A stretch of 64,000 bases of DNA from Umezawaea endophytica (GTDB taxonomy: Bacteria; Actinomycetota; Actinomycetes; Mycobacteriales; Pseudonocardiaceae): assembly GCF_025061645.1 (NCBI RefSeq), contig NZ_JANYMP010000045.1:1-64000 (forward strand). Direction: 5' to 3'. The first letter of the stretch is position 1, and each line of letters starts with the position of its first letter. The position numbers and the translations under genes are program-made. The notes beneath the pieces were generated by a model. The model searched no databases, was not told where the DNA came from, and saw only the letters and a program-made list of their open reading frames with translations. Shown here one piece after another: positions 9,614 to 18,446 of the stretch.

Positions 9614-11116
9614 ATGTCCATCAGAGCGAAGATCACGGTCGGGGCGGCGACGGCTTGCGCACTCGCGCTGCTCGCGGGCCCGGCCAGCGCCGCTGCGGCT
9701 CCCGGAGCACCCGGTATCGGTGATCCGTACTACCCGAACTCGGGAAACGGTGGCTACGACGTCTCCCATTACGACATCCGGCTGAACTACCAGCCGTCTA
9801 ACGACACCCTGTCCGGCACCACGACGATTCTGGCGAAAGCCACTCAGGACCTCTCGCGGTTCAACCTCGATTTCCTGCTCAAGGTCAAGACGGTCCGGGT
9901 GAACAACAGGGTCGCGTCGTTCACCCAGGACGGCGGTGAACTGGTCGTCGACCCGAAGGGCACCTTGGCGAAGGGCAGCGACGTCACCGTCGTCGTCACC
10001 TACGACGACAAGCCGTCCACCAAGTCCGTCGACGGCTACACGGCGTGGAAGAAGACGTCGACCGGCGCGCTCGCGATCGACGAGCCCGACATCGCGCCGT
10101 GGTGGTACCCGAGCAACAACCACCCGACGGACAAGGCCACGTTCGACGTCTCGGTGGCCGTGCCGGACGGCGTCGAGGTGATCTCCAACGGCAGGCTCAC
10201 CGGCACGACGAAGCAGATCAACGGCTGGACGCGCTGGAACTGGCGGAGCACCAAGCCGCAGAACACCTACTCGACGTTCGTGTCGATCGGCCAGTTCGAG
10301 GTCCGCCAGTCGACGTCCCCGAGCGGCCTGCCCGTCGTGAACGCCTACGCGGAGGGCCTCGGCGAGTTCGACGGCGCCGCCAAGGCGAGCGTCGAGCGGA
10401 CGCCGGAGATCATCGACTTCGAGGACGACTTCTTCGGCCCGTACCCGTTCGAGGCGCAGGGCGGCGTGGTCACCGGCGGCATCGGCTTCGCGCTGGAGAA
10501 CCAGACCCGGCCCAACTACGACACCGCGTTCTTCCGCCGCGGCACGAACACCTACGTCGTCGCGCACGAGCTGGCCCACCAGTGGTTCGGCGACTCGGTG
10601 TCGGTGCACGGCTGGAAGGACATCTGGCTGAACGAGGGCTTCGCGAGCTACGCCGAGTGGCTGTGGTCGGAGCACGTCGGCGAGGGCACCGCGCAGGAGA
10701 ACTCGGACTTCACCTACGAGCTGTACCCGGCCGACTCGGCCTTCTGGGACGTCCTGCCCGGCGATCCGGGCGCGGCGAACCAGTTCGACGGCGCCGTGTA
10801 CGACCGCGGGGCGCTCACGCTGCACGCGTTGCGCTCGGCCGTGGGTGACCACGCGTTCTTCACGACGCTGCGGAAGTGGACGCAGAAGCACCAGTACGGC
10901 GACGCGTCGATCGACCAGTTCATCTCGTTGGCGGAGCAGGTCTCCGGGCAGCAGTTGGACGACCTGTTCACGACGTGGCTGTTCACCAAGGGCAAGCCCG
11001 CGACGGCGCCCGGTGCGGAGGCCGCCGTGGCCGCGAAGAAGGCTCCCACCGCGGAGCCCAAGTCGCGGCAGAAGATCAAGGAGACGCACGAGCTGCTCGC
11101 CAACGGCGAGCGCTGA
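9614..11116 (+). CDS. secreted M1-family zinc metallopeptidase
   Basis: A 500-residue secreted gluzincin aminopeptidase. A signal peptide covers about the first 28 residues (hydrophobic ALALLAGPASA core). The zinc site is complete: HELAH at 318-322 with the third ligand Glu341 in WLNEGF, the usual M1 spacing. An ALENQ segment upstream corresponds to the exopeptidase GxMEN motif, with Ala/Leu replacing the consensus. The large C-terminal domain of full-length PepN is missing, typical of short secreted actinobacterial M1 enzymes. A TAGTTT -10 element ends 6 bases before the ATG, suggesting a leaderless transcript. Confidence 0.9.
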   Translation: MSIRAKITVGAATACALALLAGPASAAAAPGAPGIGDPYYPNSGNGGYDVSHYDIRLNYQPSNDTLSGTTTILAKATQDLSRFNLDFLLKVKTVRVNNRVASFTQDGGELVVDPKGTLAKGSDVTVVVTYDDKPSTKSVDGYTAWKKTSTGALAIDEPDIAPWWYPSNNHPTDKATFDVSVAVPDGVEVISNGRLTGTTKQINGWTRWNWRSTKPQNTYSTFVSIGQFEVRQSTSPSGLPVVNAYAEGLGEFDGAAKASVERTPEIIDFEDDFFGPYPFEAQGGVVTGGIGFALENQTRPNYDTAFFRRGTNTYVVAHELAHQWFGDSVSVHGWKDIWLNEGFASYAEWLWSEHVGEGTAQENSDFTYELYPADSAFWDVLPGDPGAANQFDGAVYDRGALTLHALRSAVGDHAFFTTLRKWTQKHQYGDASIDQFISLAEQVSGQQLDDLFTTWLFTKGKPATAPGAEAAVAAKKAPTAEPKSRQKIKETHELLANGER

Positions 11117-11122
11117 GGCCAG

Positions 11123-11152
11123 GTGGGTGCCCCTCCACCGAGGGGCACCCAC
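11123..11152. terminator. convergent hairpin terminator
   Basis: A perfect 12-bp stem (GTGGGTGCCCCT with its complement) around a 6-base loop lies between the convergent peptidase and hydrolase genes. It lacks a long T-run, as is common in actinomycetes, and probably serves both directions. Confidence 0.75.
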
Positions 11153-11155
11153 GGG

Positions 11156-12256
11156 TCAGCGCACGAACGCCACGTCCGGGTGGTCGGGTGACTCGTGGCG
11201 CAGCAGCGGCTGCGGCCGGTGCTTGAGCGCCCGGTCGAAGAACGCCGCCAGGTAGGCGCGCTGCGAGGCGGTGCTCCGCGCCGGGTCGACGGTGCCGATC
11301 CGCAGCGCCCGCACGGCGGGGTCGGCGTCGAGCTGGGGCAGGAACGACTGCACGTCGGTGTAGCTGTAGTGCATCGCCTGGGCCATCACGAGGTCGCGCT
11401 GGAAACCGGTGCTGTGCTCCCAGAAGGCGCCCCACGCGGGTGCGGTCCGGTGCGTGCGGACCTGCCCGTCGCGGGAGTTGCCCGCCGAGCCCATCAGCAG
11501 GAACGGCCGGTCGACGCCCTCGGTGGCGGCACGGGTGGGCTGCGTGCCGTCGATGTCGTAGGCGAGCCAGCCGTCCAGGTTCGCGCCCGCGTCGACCCGC
11601 CGGTCGGTGACCATCAGCTCGGCCGTGGTGTCACCGCCGTAGGAGTGGCCGAACATCCCGATCCGCGACAGGTCCGCCGAGGAGCCGAGCACCGACGGCA
11701 GCCGGTCCAGCACGAACCGCGCGTCGGCCACCCTGGTGGCCAACGCGGTGCGCAACGGGTCGTCGCCCGGCGGCTGCCGGACCTCCAGCCGTCCGCCGGG
11801 GAACTCCACGAACGGCGCCTCGTGGGTGTGGTCGAGGGCCACGACCACGTACCCGCGGCTCGCCAGGTCCTCGGCCGCGGTGGTGGCCAACGTGCGCAGC
11901 GAGCCGTAGCCGGGTGAGTAGAGGACGACCGGCCACCGGCCGACCGGACGCGCGTCGACGCGGGCGTGCGTGGTCGTGCTGCCCCAGTCGACCTGGCCGG
12001 GCCGCAGGCCCATCGCCGCGTGGCCCTGGTCGAAGGCCGCCGCCGAGGCGGGGGACAGGTACGGCGCGAACGGCTCGCCGCCCGCCCGCGCCGGGTACCA
12101 GGTGGTGATCATCAGTTCCCGGTCGCGCGCCGGGTCGACGAGGTGGACCTGGCGGGTGCCGAGGTCGTGCGGTCCGGTGGGCGCGGGCAGGTCGAAGGTC
12201 TCGGGAGGCGCCACCAGGGTGGCGGCGGCGAGCAGGGCGGTCAGGATCGTGGACAT
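11156..12256 (-). CDS. secreted alpha/beta hydrolase (PAF-acetylhydrolase-like)
   Basis: A 366-residue alpha/beta-hydrolase resembling platelet-activating-factor acetylhydrolase/lipase proteins of actinomycetes. A short hydrophobic N-terminus (TALLAAATLVA) looks like a signal peptide. The oxyanion region is VVLYSPGYGS, the nucleophile elbow GHSYGG lies near residue 205, an Asp region follows (ANLDGW), and the likely catalytic His is in MAQAMHYSY. The substrate is unknown. It converges on the M1 peptidase gene across a hairpin terminator and is unlikely to be the menaquinone thioesterase. Confidence 0.8.
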   Translation of the reverse strand: MSTILTALLAAATLVAPPETFDLPAPTGPHDLGTRQVHLVDPARDRELMITTWYPARAGGEPFAPYLSPASAAAFDQGHAAMGLRPGQVDWGSTTTHARVDARPVGRWPVVLYSPGYGSLRTLATTAAEDLASRGYVVVALDHTHEAPFVEFPGGRLEVRQPPGDDPLRTALATRVADARFVLDRLPSVLGSSADLSRIGMFGHSYGGDTTAELMVTDRRVDAGANLDGWLAYDIDGTQPTRAATEGVDRPFLLMGSAGNSRDGQVRTHRTAPAWGAFWEHSTGFQRDLVMAQAMHYSYTDVQSFLPQLDADPAVRALRIGTVDPARSTASQRAYLAAFFDRALKHRPQPLLRHESPDHPDVAFVR

Positions 12257-12331
12257 GCCCCGACCCTGGCCCGAACCGCCACCCGTCCGCCGCTGCCGAT
12301 GGTGATGAGCCGCACTGGACCTTCGTCGGGT

Positions 12332-13561
12332 CTAGCGGCCTTCGAGCGCGTCCCGCATCGGGCGCATCTTGGCGTGCGCCTCGCACACCTCGCTGTCCGG
12401 ATCGGACTCCGCCACGATCCCGCAGCCCGCGTACAGCCGGGCCGTGCTGCCCTCGACCTGGGCGCACCGCAGGGCGATGCCGAGTTCGCCGTCGCCGTTG
12501 CCGTCGATCCAGCCGACCGGGCCCGCGTACCGGCCGCGGTCCAGGCCTTCCAGCTCCTCGATCAGGCGGATGGCGTCGGCGCGGGGCGTGCCGCCGACCG
12601 CGGCCGTCGGGTGCAGGGCCTCGCCGAGCCGCAGCAGCGACGGCGAGCCGCTCAGCGTGCCGATCACGTCGCTGGACAGGTGCGACACGTTCGGCAGCCG
12701 CAGCACGGACGGCCCTTCGACGGACATGGTCGTGCAGAACGGCTTCAGCGTGTCCGCCAGCGAGCGGATCGCGTAGTCGTGCTCCTCCAGGTTCTTCGGC
12801 GACGACATCAGCGCCGCCTCCAGCTCCTCGTCGGACATGCCGTCGTGCGGCCACGTCGTGCCCGCCAGCACCCGCGAGTCGACCAGTTCGCCGGTCCGCC
12901 GCAGCAGCAGTTCGGGGGTGGCGCCGAGCAGGCCGTCCACGGCGTAGACCCAGCAGTCGGGGTAGCGCCTGGCCAGGCCCTCCAGCACGAACCGGTGGTC
13001 GATCGGGACGTCGGCGACGGCCAGCAGGTCGTGCGCGAGCACCACCTTGTCCAGGTCGCCGTCGCGCATCCGGGCCACGGCCGCCGCGACGGCTCCCCGG
13101 TAGTCGGTGACCGACAGCCGCCCGTCGGCGTAGCGGACCGTCGACGGCCGCCGGACCGGGGCGATGTCGGCCGGGGACGGCTGGCCGATCGTGGTGGTCC
13201 AGCTCCGCCCGTCGCGGGTGCCGAGCACGACCTCGGGCACCACCAGGACGGAGTGGCCGGGCTCGTCCGCGAACGCCATGCTGACGAACGCGACCGGTCC
13301 GCTGCCGGGCTGGCCGACGTCGTCCTGGACGTCGAGGGTGGACGTGAAGTCGCGCCACCAGCGGTCGGCGTCGGCGAACCTGGTGGGGCCCGACGCTTCG
13401 AACCGCGCGGCTTCACCCCAGCCGACCAGGCCTGATCCGTCTCGGACCCAGGCGAGCGCGTGGTCGGGGTGCGGCAGTCTGCTCAGCAGGTCCTCACCCG
13501 TCGCACGCGCGGTGCGGACGCGCAGACGTTGTCGGGTTCGCGACGCTGGTGCGGTGGTCAC
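12332..13561 (-). CDS. menF: isochorismate synthase
   Basis: A 409-residue chorismate-binding enzyme that converts chorismate to isochorismate for MenD. Conserved segments include LAGTTWPHDG, SSPKNLEEHDYA, HLSSDVIGTL, HPTAAVGGTPR, GRYAGPVGWID and the C-terminal AGCGIVAESDP-EVCEAHAKM metal/substrate motif. I chose the GTG at 13561 (VTTAPAS); a GTG at 13582 would add seven residues. A siderophore or salicylate role is possible for this family, but clustering with men genes favours menaquinone. It is divergent from the DUF3592-like gene. Confidence 0.9.
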   Translation of the reverse strand: MTTAPASRTRQRLRVRTARATGEDLLSRLPHPDHALAWVRDGSGLVGWGEAARFEASGPTRFADADRWWRDFTSTLDVQDDVGQPGSGPVAFVSMAFADEPGHSVLVVPEVVLGTRDGRSWTTTIGQPSPADIAPVRRPSTVRYADGRLSVTDYRGAVAAAVARMRDGDLDKVVLAHDLLAVADVPIDHRFVLEGLARRYPDCWVYAVDGLLGATPELLLRRTGELVDSRVLAGTTWPHDGMSDEELEAALMSSPKNLEEHDYAIRSLADTLKPFCTTMSVEGPSVLRLPNVSHLSSDVIGTLSGSPSLLRLGEALHPTAAVGGTPRADAIRLIEELEGLDRGRYAGPVGWIDGNGDGELGIALRCAQVEGSTARLYAGCGIVAESDPDSEVCEAHAKMRPMRDALEGR

Positions 13562-13623
13562 GCTTCGAGGGTATGGACTCACTCCTGAGATTCCTCCTCC
13601 AGGCGGCTCTAGACTCCTCAGTT

Positions 13624-14079
13624 GTGGTGGACGACGCAGTGCAGACCAGTCAGCGGGCCCCGGCCGGGGTCCGGGTCCGACGGGGTGTCGCCCGCGCGCT
13701 GCTGGTGGTGGGCGGGGTGGTGACGCTCGTCGCGGCCCTGCTGATGATCGCGGCCTGGCGCGACGACCAGGCCATCGAGGCCAACCTGGGCAACGCGACC
13801 GCCGAGGTGGTGTCCGTCGCGTTCAACCGCACCGTGATCAGGTTCGGGACGCCGGACGGCAAGGTGCAGAGCCCGTCGCAGGGCGTGCTGTACCCCGAGG
13901 GCCTGGAGGTGGGGCAGCTCGTGCGGATCGAGTACGACACGACCAACACCGAACTGGCCAGGATCTGGGGTCGCGGCGCCTCGCTCGCGGTGCTGCCGAT
14001 CTCGACGTTCCTGCTGGTCGTGTGGGCTCTGCTGCTGCCCGCGATCTGGTTCACCAGACGAGGACTCCGCCGTTTGTGA
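13624..14079 (+). CDS. DUF3592-like membrane protein
   Basis: A protein of about 151 residues with two transmembrane segments (about residues 27-47 and 123-142) flanking a soluble beta-rich domain (NATAEVVSV through VRIEYD). This is the arrangement of DUF3592 proteins, whose function is unknown. A TAGACT -10 element at 13610-13615 ends 8 bases before the GTG at 13624, so the transcript is probably leaderless. It precedes the paa operon by about 40 bp on the same strand but is unlikely to be part of that pathway. Confidence 0.65.
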   Translation: MVDDAVQTSQRAPAGVRVRRGVARALLVVGGVVTLVAALLMIAAWRDDQAIEANLGNATAEVVSVAFNRTVIRFGTPDGKVQSPSQGVLYPEGLEVGQLVRIEYDTTNTELARIWGRGASLAVLPISTFLLVVWALLLPAIWFTRRGLRRL

Positions 14080-14121
14080 CAGTTTCTCCAGATATCGCTG
14101 TTCAGGTGTAACATCCACCTC

Positions 14122-15063
14122 ATGGTGGATGACCTGGCGGCGCGCTTCGAGCACACGGTGGCGTCCGAGGCGCGGATCGAACCCCGCGACTGGATGCCGG
14201 ACGGCTACCGCAGGACGTTGATCCGGCAGATCGCCCAGCACGCGCACTCCGAGATCATCGGGATGCAGCCGGAGGGCAACTGGATCAGCCGCGCGCCCTC
14301 GTTGCGCCGCAAGGCGATCCTGCTCGCGAAGGTGCAGGACGAGGCCGGTCACGGGCTGTACCTGTACGCCGCGACCGAGACGCTGGGCGCGGACCGGGGC
14401 GAGCTGACCGAGAAGCTCATCGACGGCAAGCAGAAGTACTCCTCGATCTTCAACTACCCGACGCTGACGTTCGCGGACATGGGCGTGATCGGCTGGCTGG
14501 TCGACGGCGCGGCCATCTGCAACCAGGTGCCGCTGTGCCGCACCTCGTACGGCCCGTACGCGCGGGCCATGATCCGCATCTGCAAGGAGGAGTCCTTCCA
14601 CCAGCGGCAGGGCTACGAACTGCTGATGACCATGATGCGCGGAACGCAGGCCCAGCGCGACATGGTCCAGGACGCGGTCGACCGCTGGTGGTGGCCGTCG
14701 CTGATGATGTTCGGCCCGCCGGACGAGGAGAGCTCCAACACCGAGCAGTCGATGGCGTGGCGGATCAAGCGCAACACCAACGACGAGCTGCGGCAGAAGT
14801 ACGTCGACATGTCGATGCCGCAGGCCGCGAAGCTCGGCGTCACGTTCCCGGACCCCGAGCTGAAGTGGAACCCCGAACGCGGCCACCACGACTTCGGCCA
14901 GCCGGACTGGGAGGAGTTCTGGCAGGTCGTCGGCGGGCACGGGCCGTGCAACAGCCAGCGCGTCGCCCACCGCCGCAAGGCGCACGAGGACGGCGCGTGG
15001 GTCCGCGAAGCCGCCGCCGCACACGCCGCCAAGGCCCGTCGGTCGCAGGAAGGTGTCGCATGA
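14122..15063 (+). CDS. paaA: 1,2-phenylacetyl-CoA epoxidase, catalytic subunit PaaA
   Basis: The 313-residue catalytic alpha subunit of the bacterial multicomponent mono-oxygenase PaaABC(D)E. It epoxidises the aromatic ring of phenylacetyl-CoA. Diiron ligands are visible in the ferritin-like bundle: QDEAGHG near residue 75 and KEESFHQ near residue 156. Other PaaA landmarks include [23 protein letters not shown] and a conserved C-terminus. It is the first gene of a tightly overlapped operon; its TGA overlaps the ATG of paaB. A TGTAAC -10-like element lies just upstream of the ATG and no ribosome-binding site is obvious. Confidence 0.96.
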   Translation: MVDDLAARFEHTVASEARIEPRDWMPDGYRRTLIRQIAQHAHSEIIGMQPEGNWISRAPSLRRKAILLAKVQDEAGHGLYLYAATETLGADRGELTEKLIDGKQKYSSIFNYPTLTFADMGVIGWLVDGAAICNQVPLCRTSYGPYARAMIRICKEESFHQRQGYELLMTMMRGTQAQRDMVQDAVDRWWWPSLMMFGPPDEESSNTEQSMAWRIKRNTNDELRQKYVDMSMPQAAKLGVTFPDPELKWNPERGHHDFGQPDWEEFWQVVGGHGPCNSQRVAHRRKAHEDGAWVREAAAAHAAKARRSQEGVA

Positions 15064-15344
15064 GCACGTCGTGGCCGCTGTGGGAGGTCTTCGTGCGCGG
15101 CAAGCGCGGGCTGAACCACGTGCACGTGGGGTCGCTGCACGCCCCGGACGCCGAGATGGCCGTGCGCAACGCGCGTGACGTCTACACGCGGCGCAACGAG
15201 GGCGTGTCGATCTGGGTCGTGCCCGCCGAAGCCATCACCGCGTCGTCGCCGGACGAGAAGGACCCGTTCTTCGAGCCCAGCGGCGACAAGGTCTACCGGC
15301 ACCCGACGTTCTACGCCATCCCCGAGGATGTGCCGCACCTATGA
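15060..15344 (+). CDS. paaB: phenylacetyl-CoA epoxidase subunit PaaB
   Basis: A 94-residue subunit that structurally supports the epoxidase complex. The N-terminal [16 protein letters not shown] and the [14 protein letters not shown] segment are characteristic of PaaB. It starts at ATG 15060, overlapping the paaA stop by 4 bp (ATGA), and ends overlapping paaC by 4 bp. This arrangement suggests translational coupling and fixed stoichiometry. Confidence 0.96.
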   Translation: MSTSWPLWEVFVRGKRGLNHVHVGSLHAPDAEMAVRNARDVYTRRNEGVSIWVVPAEAITASSPDEKDPFFEPSGDKVYRHPTFYAIPEDVPHL

Positions 15345-16231
15345 GCTTCGACAACGCTTATGAGGCCTTGATCGACCAGGAGGACGCGCACTGGGCGTTC
15401 GGCACCGGGTTCAGCGCGCCGCTGGAAGGTGTCGACCGCGAGGTCCCGACCTCGGTGGACGCGAAGGACCTGGTCGCCTACTGCCTGATGCTCGGCGACG
15501 ACTCCCTGATCCTCTCCCAGCGCCTGGCCGCGTGGTGCTCGCGCGCGCCGGAGCTGGAGGAGGACATCGCGCTGGCCAACATCGCGCTGGACCTGCTCGG
15601 CCAGGCCCGCCTGCTGCTCACCCGCGCGGGCGAGGTCGAGGGCGAGGGCCGGGACGAGGACGCACTGGCGTACCTGCGCGACGAGCGCGAGTTCCGCAAC
15701 GTGCACCTGGCCGAGATCGACTGCGGTCCCGGTCCTGGCGGTGACTTCGCCACGACCATCGTGCGGCTGCTGGTGTTCTCGTCGTGGAAGGTCGCCCAGT
15801 TCTCCCGCCTGCGCGGCAGCGCGGACCCGGTGCTCGCGGCCGTCGCCGCCAAGGGGCTCAAGGAACTGGCGTACCACCGCGACCACGCCGCCCAGTGGGC
15901 CGTGCGGCTCGGTGACGGCACCGAGGAGTCGCACCGCCGGATGGTCGCGGCGGTCGACCGCGTGTGGCCGTTCGTGGACGAGTTGTTCCACGCCAACGCC
16001 GTCGAGTCGCGGCTGGCGGGCGTCGCCGTCGACCCGAGCGAGCTGCGGTCCGAAGTGGACGGTGTGCTGGACGCCGTGTTCGAGGCGGCGGGCCTGACCA
16101 GGCCCGGCCCGATCCCGACGGCGTTCGTCGCCGGGCAGGCGGGCCGCGACGGCGTGCACACGGAGGCCATGGGGTTCCTGGTCGCGGAGATGCAGCACCT
16201 GCACCGGTCGCTGCCCGGAGCGGTGTGGTGA
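15341..16231 (+). CDS. paaC: phenylacetyl-CoA epoxidase subunit PaaC
   Basis: The 296-residue structural beta subunit of the epoxidase, a ferritin-like protein that pairs with PaaA. Family features include YCLMLGDDSLILSQRL, ANIALDLLGQAR, a EFRNVHLAE segment and the AYHRDHAAQW helix. It lacks the full diiron set of PaaA, as expected for the non-catalytic partner. It overlaps paaB and paaD by 4 bp each. Confidence 0.95.
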   Translation: MSFDNAYEALIDQEDAHWAFGTGFSAPLEGVDREVPTSVDAKDLVAYCLMLGDDSLILSQRLAAWCSRAPELEEDIALANIALDLLGQARLLLTRAGEVEGEGRDEDALAYLRDEREFRNVHLAEIDCGPGPGGDFATTIVRLLVFSSWKVAQFSRLRGSADPVLAAVAAKGLKELAYHRDHAAQWAVRLGDGTEESHRRMVAAVDRVWPFVDELFHANAVESRLAGVAVDPSELRSEVDGVLDAVFEAAGLTRPGPIPTAFVAGQAGRDGVHTEAMGFLVAEMQHLHRSLPGAVW

Positions 16232-16719
16232 CGACGGCAAGGCAGATCGCCGAGCAGGTCCGCGACCCGGAGCTGCCGGTGCTGACGCTGGCCGACCTGG
16301 GTGTGCTGCGGGACGTGTCGGAGTCCGACGGCCGTGTGCTCGTCACGATCACGCCGACCTACTCGGGCTGTCCCGCGATCGACGAGATGGGCGCCGACCT
16401 GCGCCGGGCGCTCACCGCCGCCGGTTACGCCGAGGTCGAGGTGCGCACGTCGCTGCACCCGGCGTGGACGACGGACTGGATCAGCGACGACGGCCGCCGC
16501 AAGCTCACCGAGCACGGCATCGCCCCGCCGAGCCGCGTCGGCCCGAAGGTCGCGGGCCCGGTCCCGCTGAACCTCACGCCGCCGTCGCAGCGGGTGCCGT
16601 GCCCGCTCTGCGGGTCGCCGCGCACCACCGAGCTGTCCCGGTTCGGCTCCACGGCCTGCAAGGCGCTGCGCCGCTGCGAGGACTGCGCCGAACCTTTCGA
16701 GCACATCAAGGAGATCTAG
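16228..16719 (+). CDS. paaD: phenylacetate pathway protein PaaD (MIP18/SufT-like with zinc ribbon)
   Basis: A 163-residue protein with an N-terminal DUF59/MIP18 domain (RDPELPVLTLADLGVL, TPTYSGCPA) and a C-terminal four-Cys zinc-ribbon (CPLCGS with CEDC). PaaD is needed for full epoxidase activity and is thought to help mature the Fe-S or diiron centres; this is family knowledge. The GTG start at 16228 overlaps the paaC stop (GTGA), and the TAG stop shares a base with the paaE GTG. Confidence 0.94.
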   Translation: MTTARQIAEQVRDPELPVLTLADLGVLRDVSESDGRVLVTITPTYSGCPAIDEMGADLRRALTAAGYAEVEVRTSLHPAWTTDWISDDGRRKLTEHGIAPPSRVGPKVAGPVPLNLTPPSQRVPCPLCGSPRTTELSRFGSTACKALRRCEDCAEPFEHIKEI

Positions 16720-17780
16720 TGACGGCCTCCGCGCCCACCCGCCGCCGCACGACGTTCCACGCGCTGACCGTGGCCGACGTCGACCGGCTGTGCGACGACG
16801 CCGTCGCCGTCACCTTCGAGGTGCCCGCCGAGTTGGCGGAGGAGTTCGCGTTCACCGCGGGCCAGTACCTGACGATCAAGCGCGGCGACGAGCGCCGCTC
16901 GTACTCGATCTGCGCCGCCGTCGGCGCCGCTCCGCGCATCGGCGTCCGCCGCGTCGAGGGCGGCCTGTTCTCCAGCCACCTCGTCGACGAGCTGCGCGCG
17001 GGTGACGTCCTGGAGGTCCTGCCGCCGCAGGGGACCTTCACGCCGGACGGCGGTGAGCGCCACGCGTTCGTCGTGGCGGGCTCGGGCATCACCCCGGCGC
17101 TGTCGATCGCCGCCACGGTGCTGGCGGGCGGCGCCCGCGTGACGCTGCTGTACGGCAACCGCCGCACCGACACCGTCATGTTCGCCGAGGAGCTGGCCGA
17201 CCTGAAGGACCGCTACCGGGCCGGGCTCCAGCTCGTCCACGTCCTGTCCCGCGAACCGCGCGACGTGGAGCTGTTCACCGGCAGGCTCGACGCGGACAAG
17301 CTGCGCGCCCTGTTCACCACCGTCGTGCAGGCCGACGACGTCGACCACTGGTGGCTCTGCGGCCCGTACGAGATGGTCCAGGACGCCCGGACGGTGCTCG
17401 CCGAACGCGGTGTCGAGCCGGACCGGGTGCACCACGAGCTGTTCTACGTCGACGAGCCGCCGCCCGCCCCGCGCCGGGCGGAGGACACGGCGGTACTGGC
17501 CGAGGCGGCCGAGGTCACCGTGGTCTTGGACGGCCGCGAGACCACCGTGCCCGTCCCGCCGGACCTGGCGATCCTGGACGCCGCCCAGCGCGTCCGCTCC
17601 GACCTCCCGTTCGCCTGCAAGGGCGGCGTCTGCGGCACGTGCCGCGCGCTGGTCGTGGACGGAGAGGTGGAGATGCGCCGCAACTACGCCCTGGAGCCGC
17701 GCGAGGTCGAGGCGGGCTTCGTCCTCACCTGCCAGGCCACGCCCACCACGACCAGGGTCACGGTCGATTTCGACGCCTGA
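16719..17780 (+). CDS. paaE: phenylacetyl-CoA epoxidase reductase PaaE
   Basis: A 353-residue NAD(P)H-dependent reductase that feeds electrons to PaaA. Domain order is an FAD-binding barrel with RSYSIC (about residue 61), an NAD-binding domain (VVAGSGITPALS) with LCGPYEM, and a C-terminal plant-type 2Fe-2S ferredoxin domain with CKGGVCGTC plus a distal Cys in LTCQA. The GTG start shares its first base with the paaD stop codon. It closes the paaABCDE operon. Downstream phenylacetate genes (paaG, paaZ, paaJ, paaK) are not in this window. Confidence 0.95.
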   Translation: MTASAPTRRRTTFHALTVADVDRLCDDAVAVTFEVPAELAEEFAFTAGQYLTIKRGDERRSYSICAAVGAAPRIGVRRVEGGLFSSHLVDELRAGDVLEVLPPQGTFTPDGGERHAFVVAGSGITPALSIAATVLAGGARVTLLYGNRRTDTVMFAEELADLKDRYRAGLQLVHVLSREPRDVELFTGRLDADKLRALFTTVVQADDVDHWWLCGPYEMVQDARTVLAERGVEPDRVHHELFYVDEPPPAPRRAEDTAVLAEAAEVTVVLDGRETTVPVPPDLAILDAAQRVRSDLPFACKGGVCGTCRALVVDGEVEMRRNYALEPREVEAGFVLTCQATPTTTRVTVDFDA

Positions 17781-17817
17781 CGAACGTCTCACGTGGCAGT
17801 ATCGGGAGATGGGAGTC

Positions 17818-18438
17818 ATGGCGAGATCGGTGCTGGCCGGGTTGGCGATCGGCATCGCGGTGATGTTCACCCTGTTCACGCTCCTGCTGCTGACCCCGTC
17901 CTCGTACGAGGGCAGCATCGCCGCCTCCCTGTTCGCCTCGCTGTTCGTGGCGATCCCGACGGGCGGCATCCCCGGAACCCTCCTGGGCCTGCTGGTGGGC
18001 GCCATCCGCAAGTCGAACCAGCGCGCCCTCCCCCCGCCGCCCCCTCCGGTCCACGCGCGCCCGCTCTACGTGCCCGCCACGCCCGCCGACCAGTGGTCGA
18101 AGGTGGTGGCCCGCTGCGAGGAGTCCGTGCGCCGGGTGGTCGCCGTGGTGGACACCGTCCCCGCGTCGCCCGCGAAGGAGTGGATGGCCCGCATCGCGGC
18201 CCAGTTCGAAGCCGAGTTGGAGGACGTCCGGGGCATCGCCCGGCTGGCCAGGGCGATGGGCGCGGTCGACGAGAACCACCCCGCGTCCCAACGCCTCTTC
18301 GCCGCCGCCCGCGACTTCGCGGCGTTCGAGACCGAGGTCGGCCGGGTCGCGCTGAAGATGTTCGACCGGCCCGAACTGGACCGCGCCCGCACGGACCTGG
18401 AGTTCCTGGAGCAGCAGCTCCCCAGCCTGGGCGCCTAG
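17818..18438 (+). CDS. hypothetical membrane protein with helical C-terminal domain
   Basis: A 206-residue protein with two N-terminal hydrophobic segments (about residues 4-25 and 35-60), a proline-rich linker, and a helical soluble C-terminal half rich in Ala, Arg and Glu. I do not recognise a family. The ATG at 17818 has a GGGAG site at 9-base spacing; an ATG at 17809 is an alternative. It follows paaE by about 40 bp but looks unrelated. Its stop codon overlaps the stop of the convergent phosphatase gene within a 20-bp perfect palindrome. Confidence 0.65.
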   Translation: MARSVLAGLAIGIAVMFTLFTLLLLTPSSYEGSIAASLFASLFVAIPTGGIPGTLLGLLVGAIRKSNQRALPPPPPPVHARPLYVPATPADQWSKVVARCEESVRRVVAVVDTVPASPAKEWMARIAAQFEAELEDVRGIARLARAMGAVDENHPASQRLFAAARDFAAFETEVGRVALKMFDRPELDRARTDLEFLEQQLPSLGA

Positions 18439-18446
18439 GCGCCCAG
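18427..18446. terminator. 20-bp perfect palindrome holding two convergent stop codons
   Basis: CTGGGCGCCTAGGCGCCCAG is fully self-complementary. Its central CCTAGG gives the TAG stop of the + strand gene and the TAG stop of the - strand gene. As a result both proteins end in Leu-Gly-Ala. It could form a cruciform or act as a bidirectional terminator core. Confidence 0.6.
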
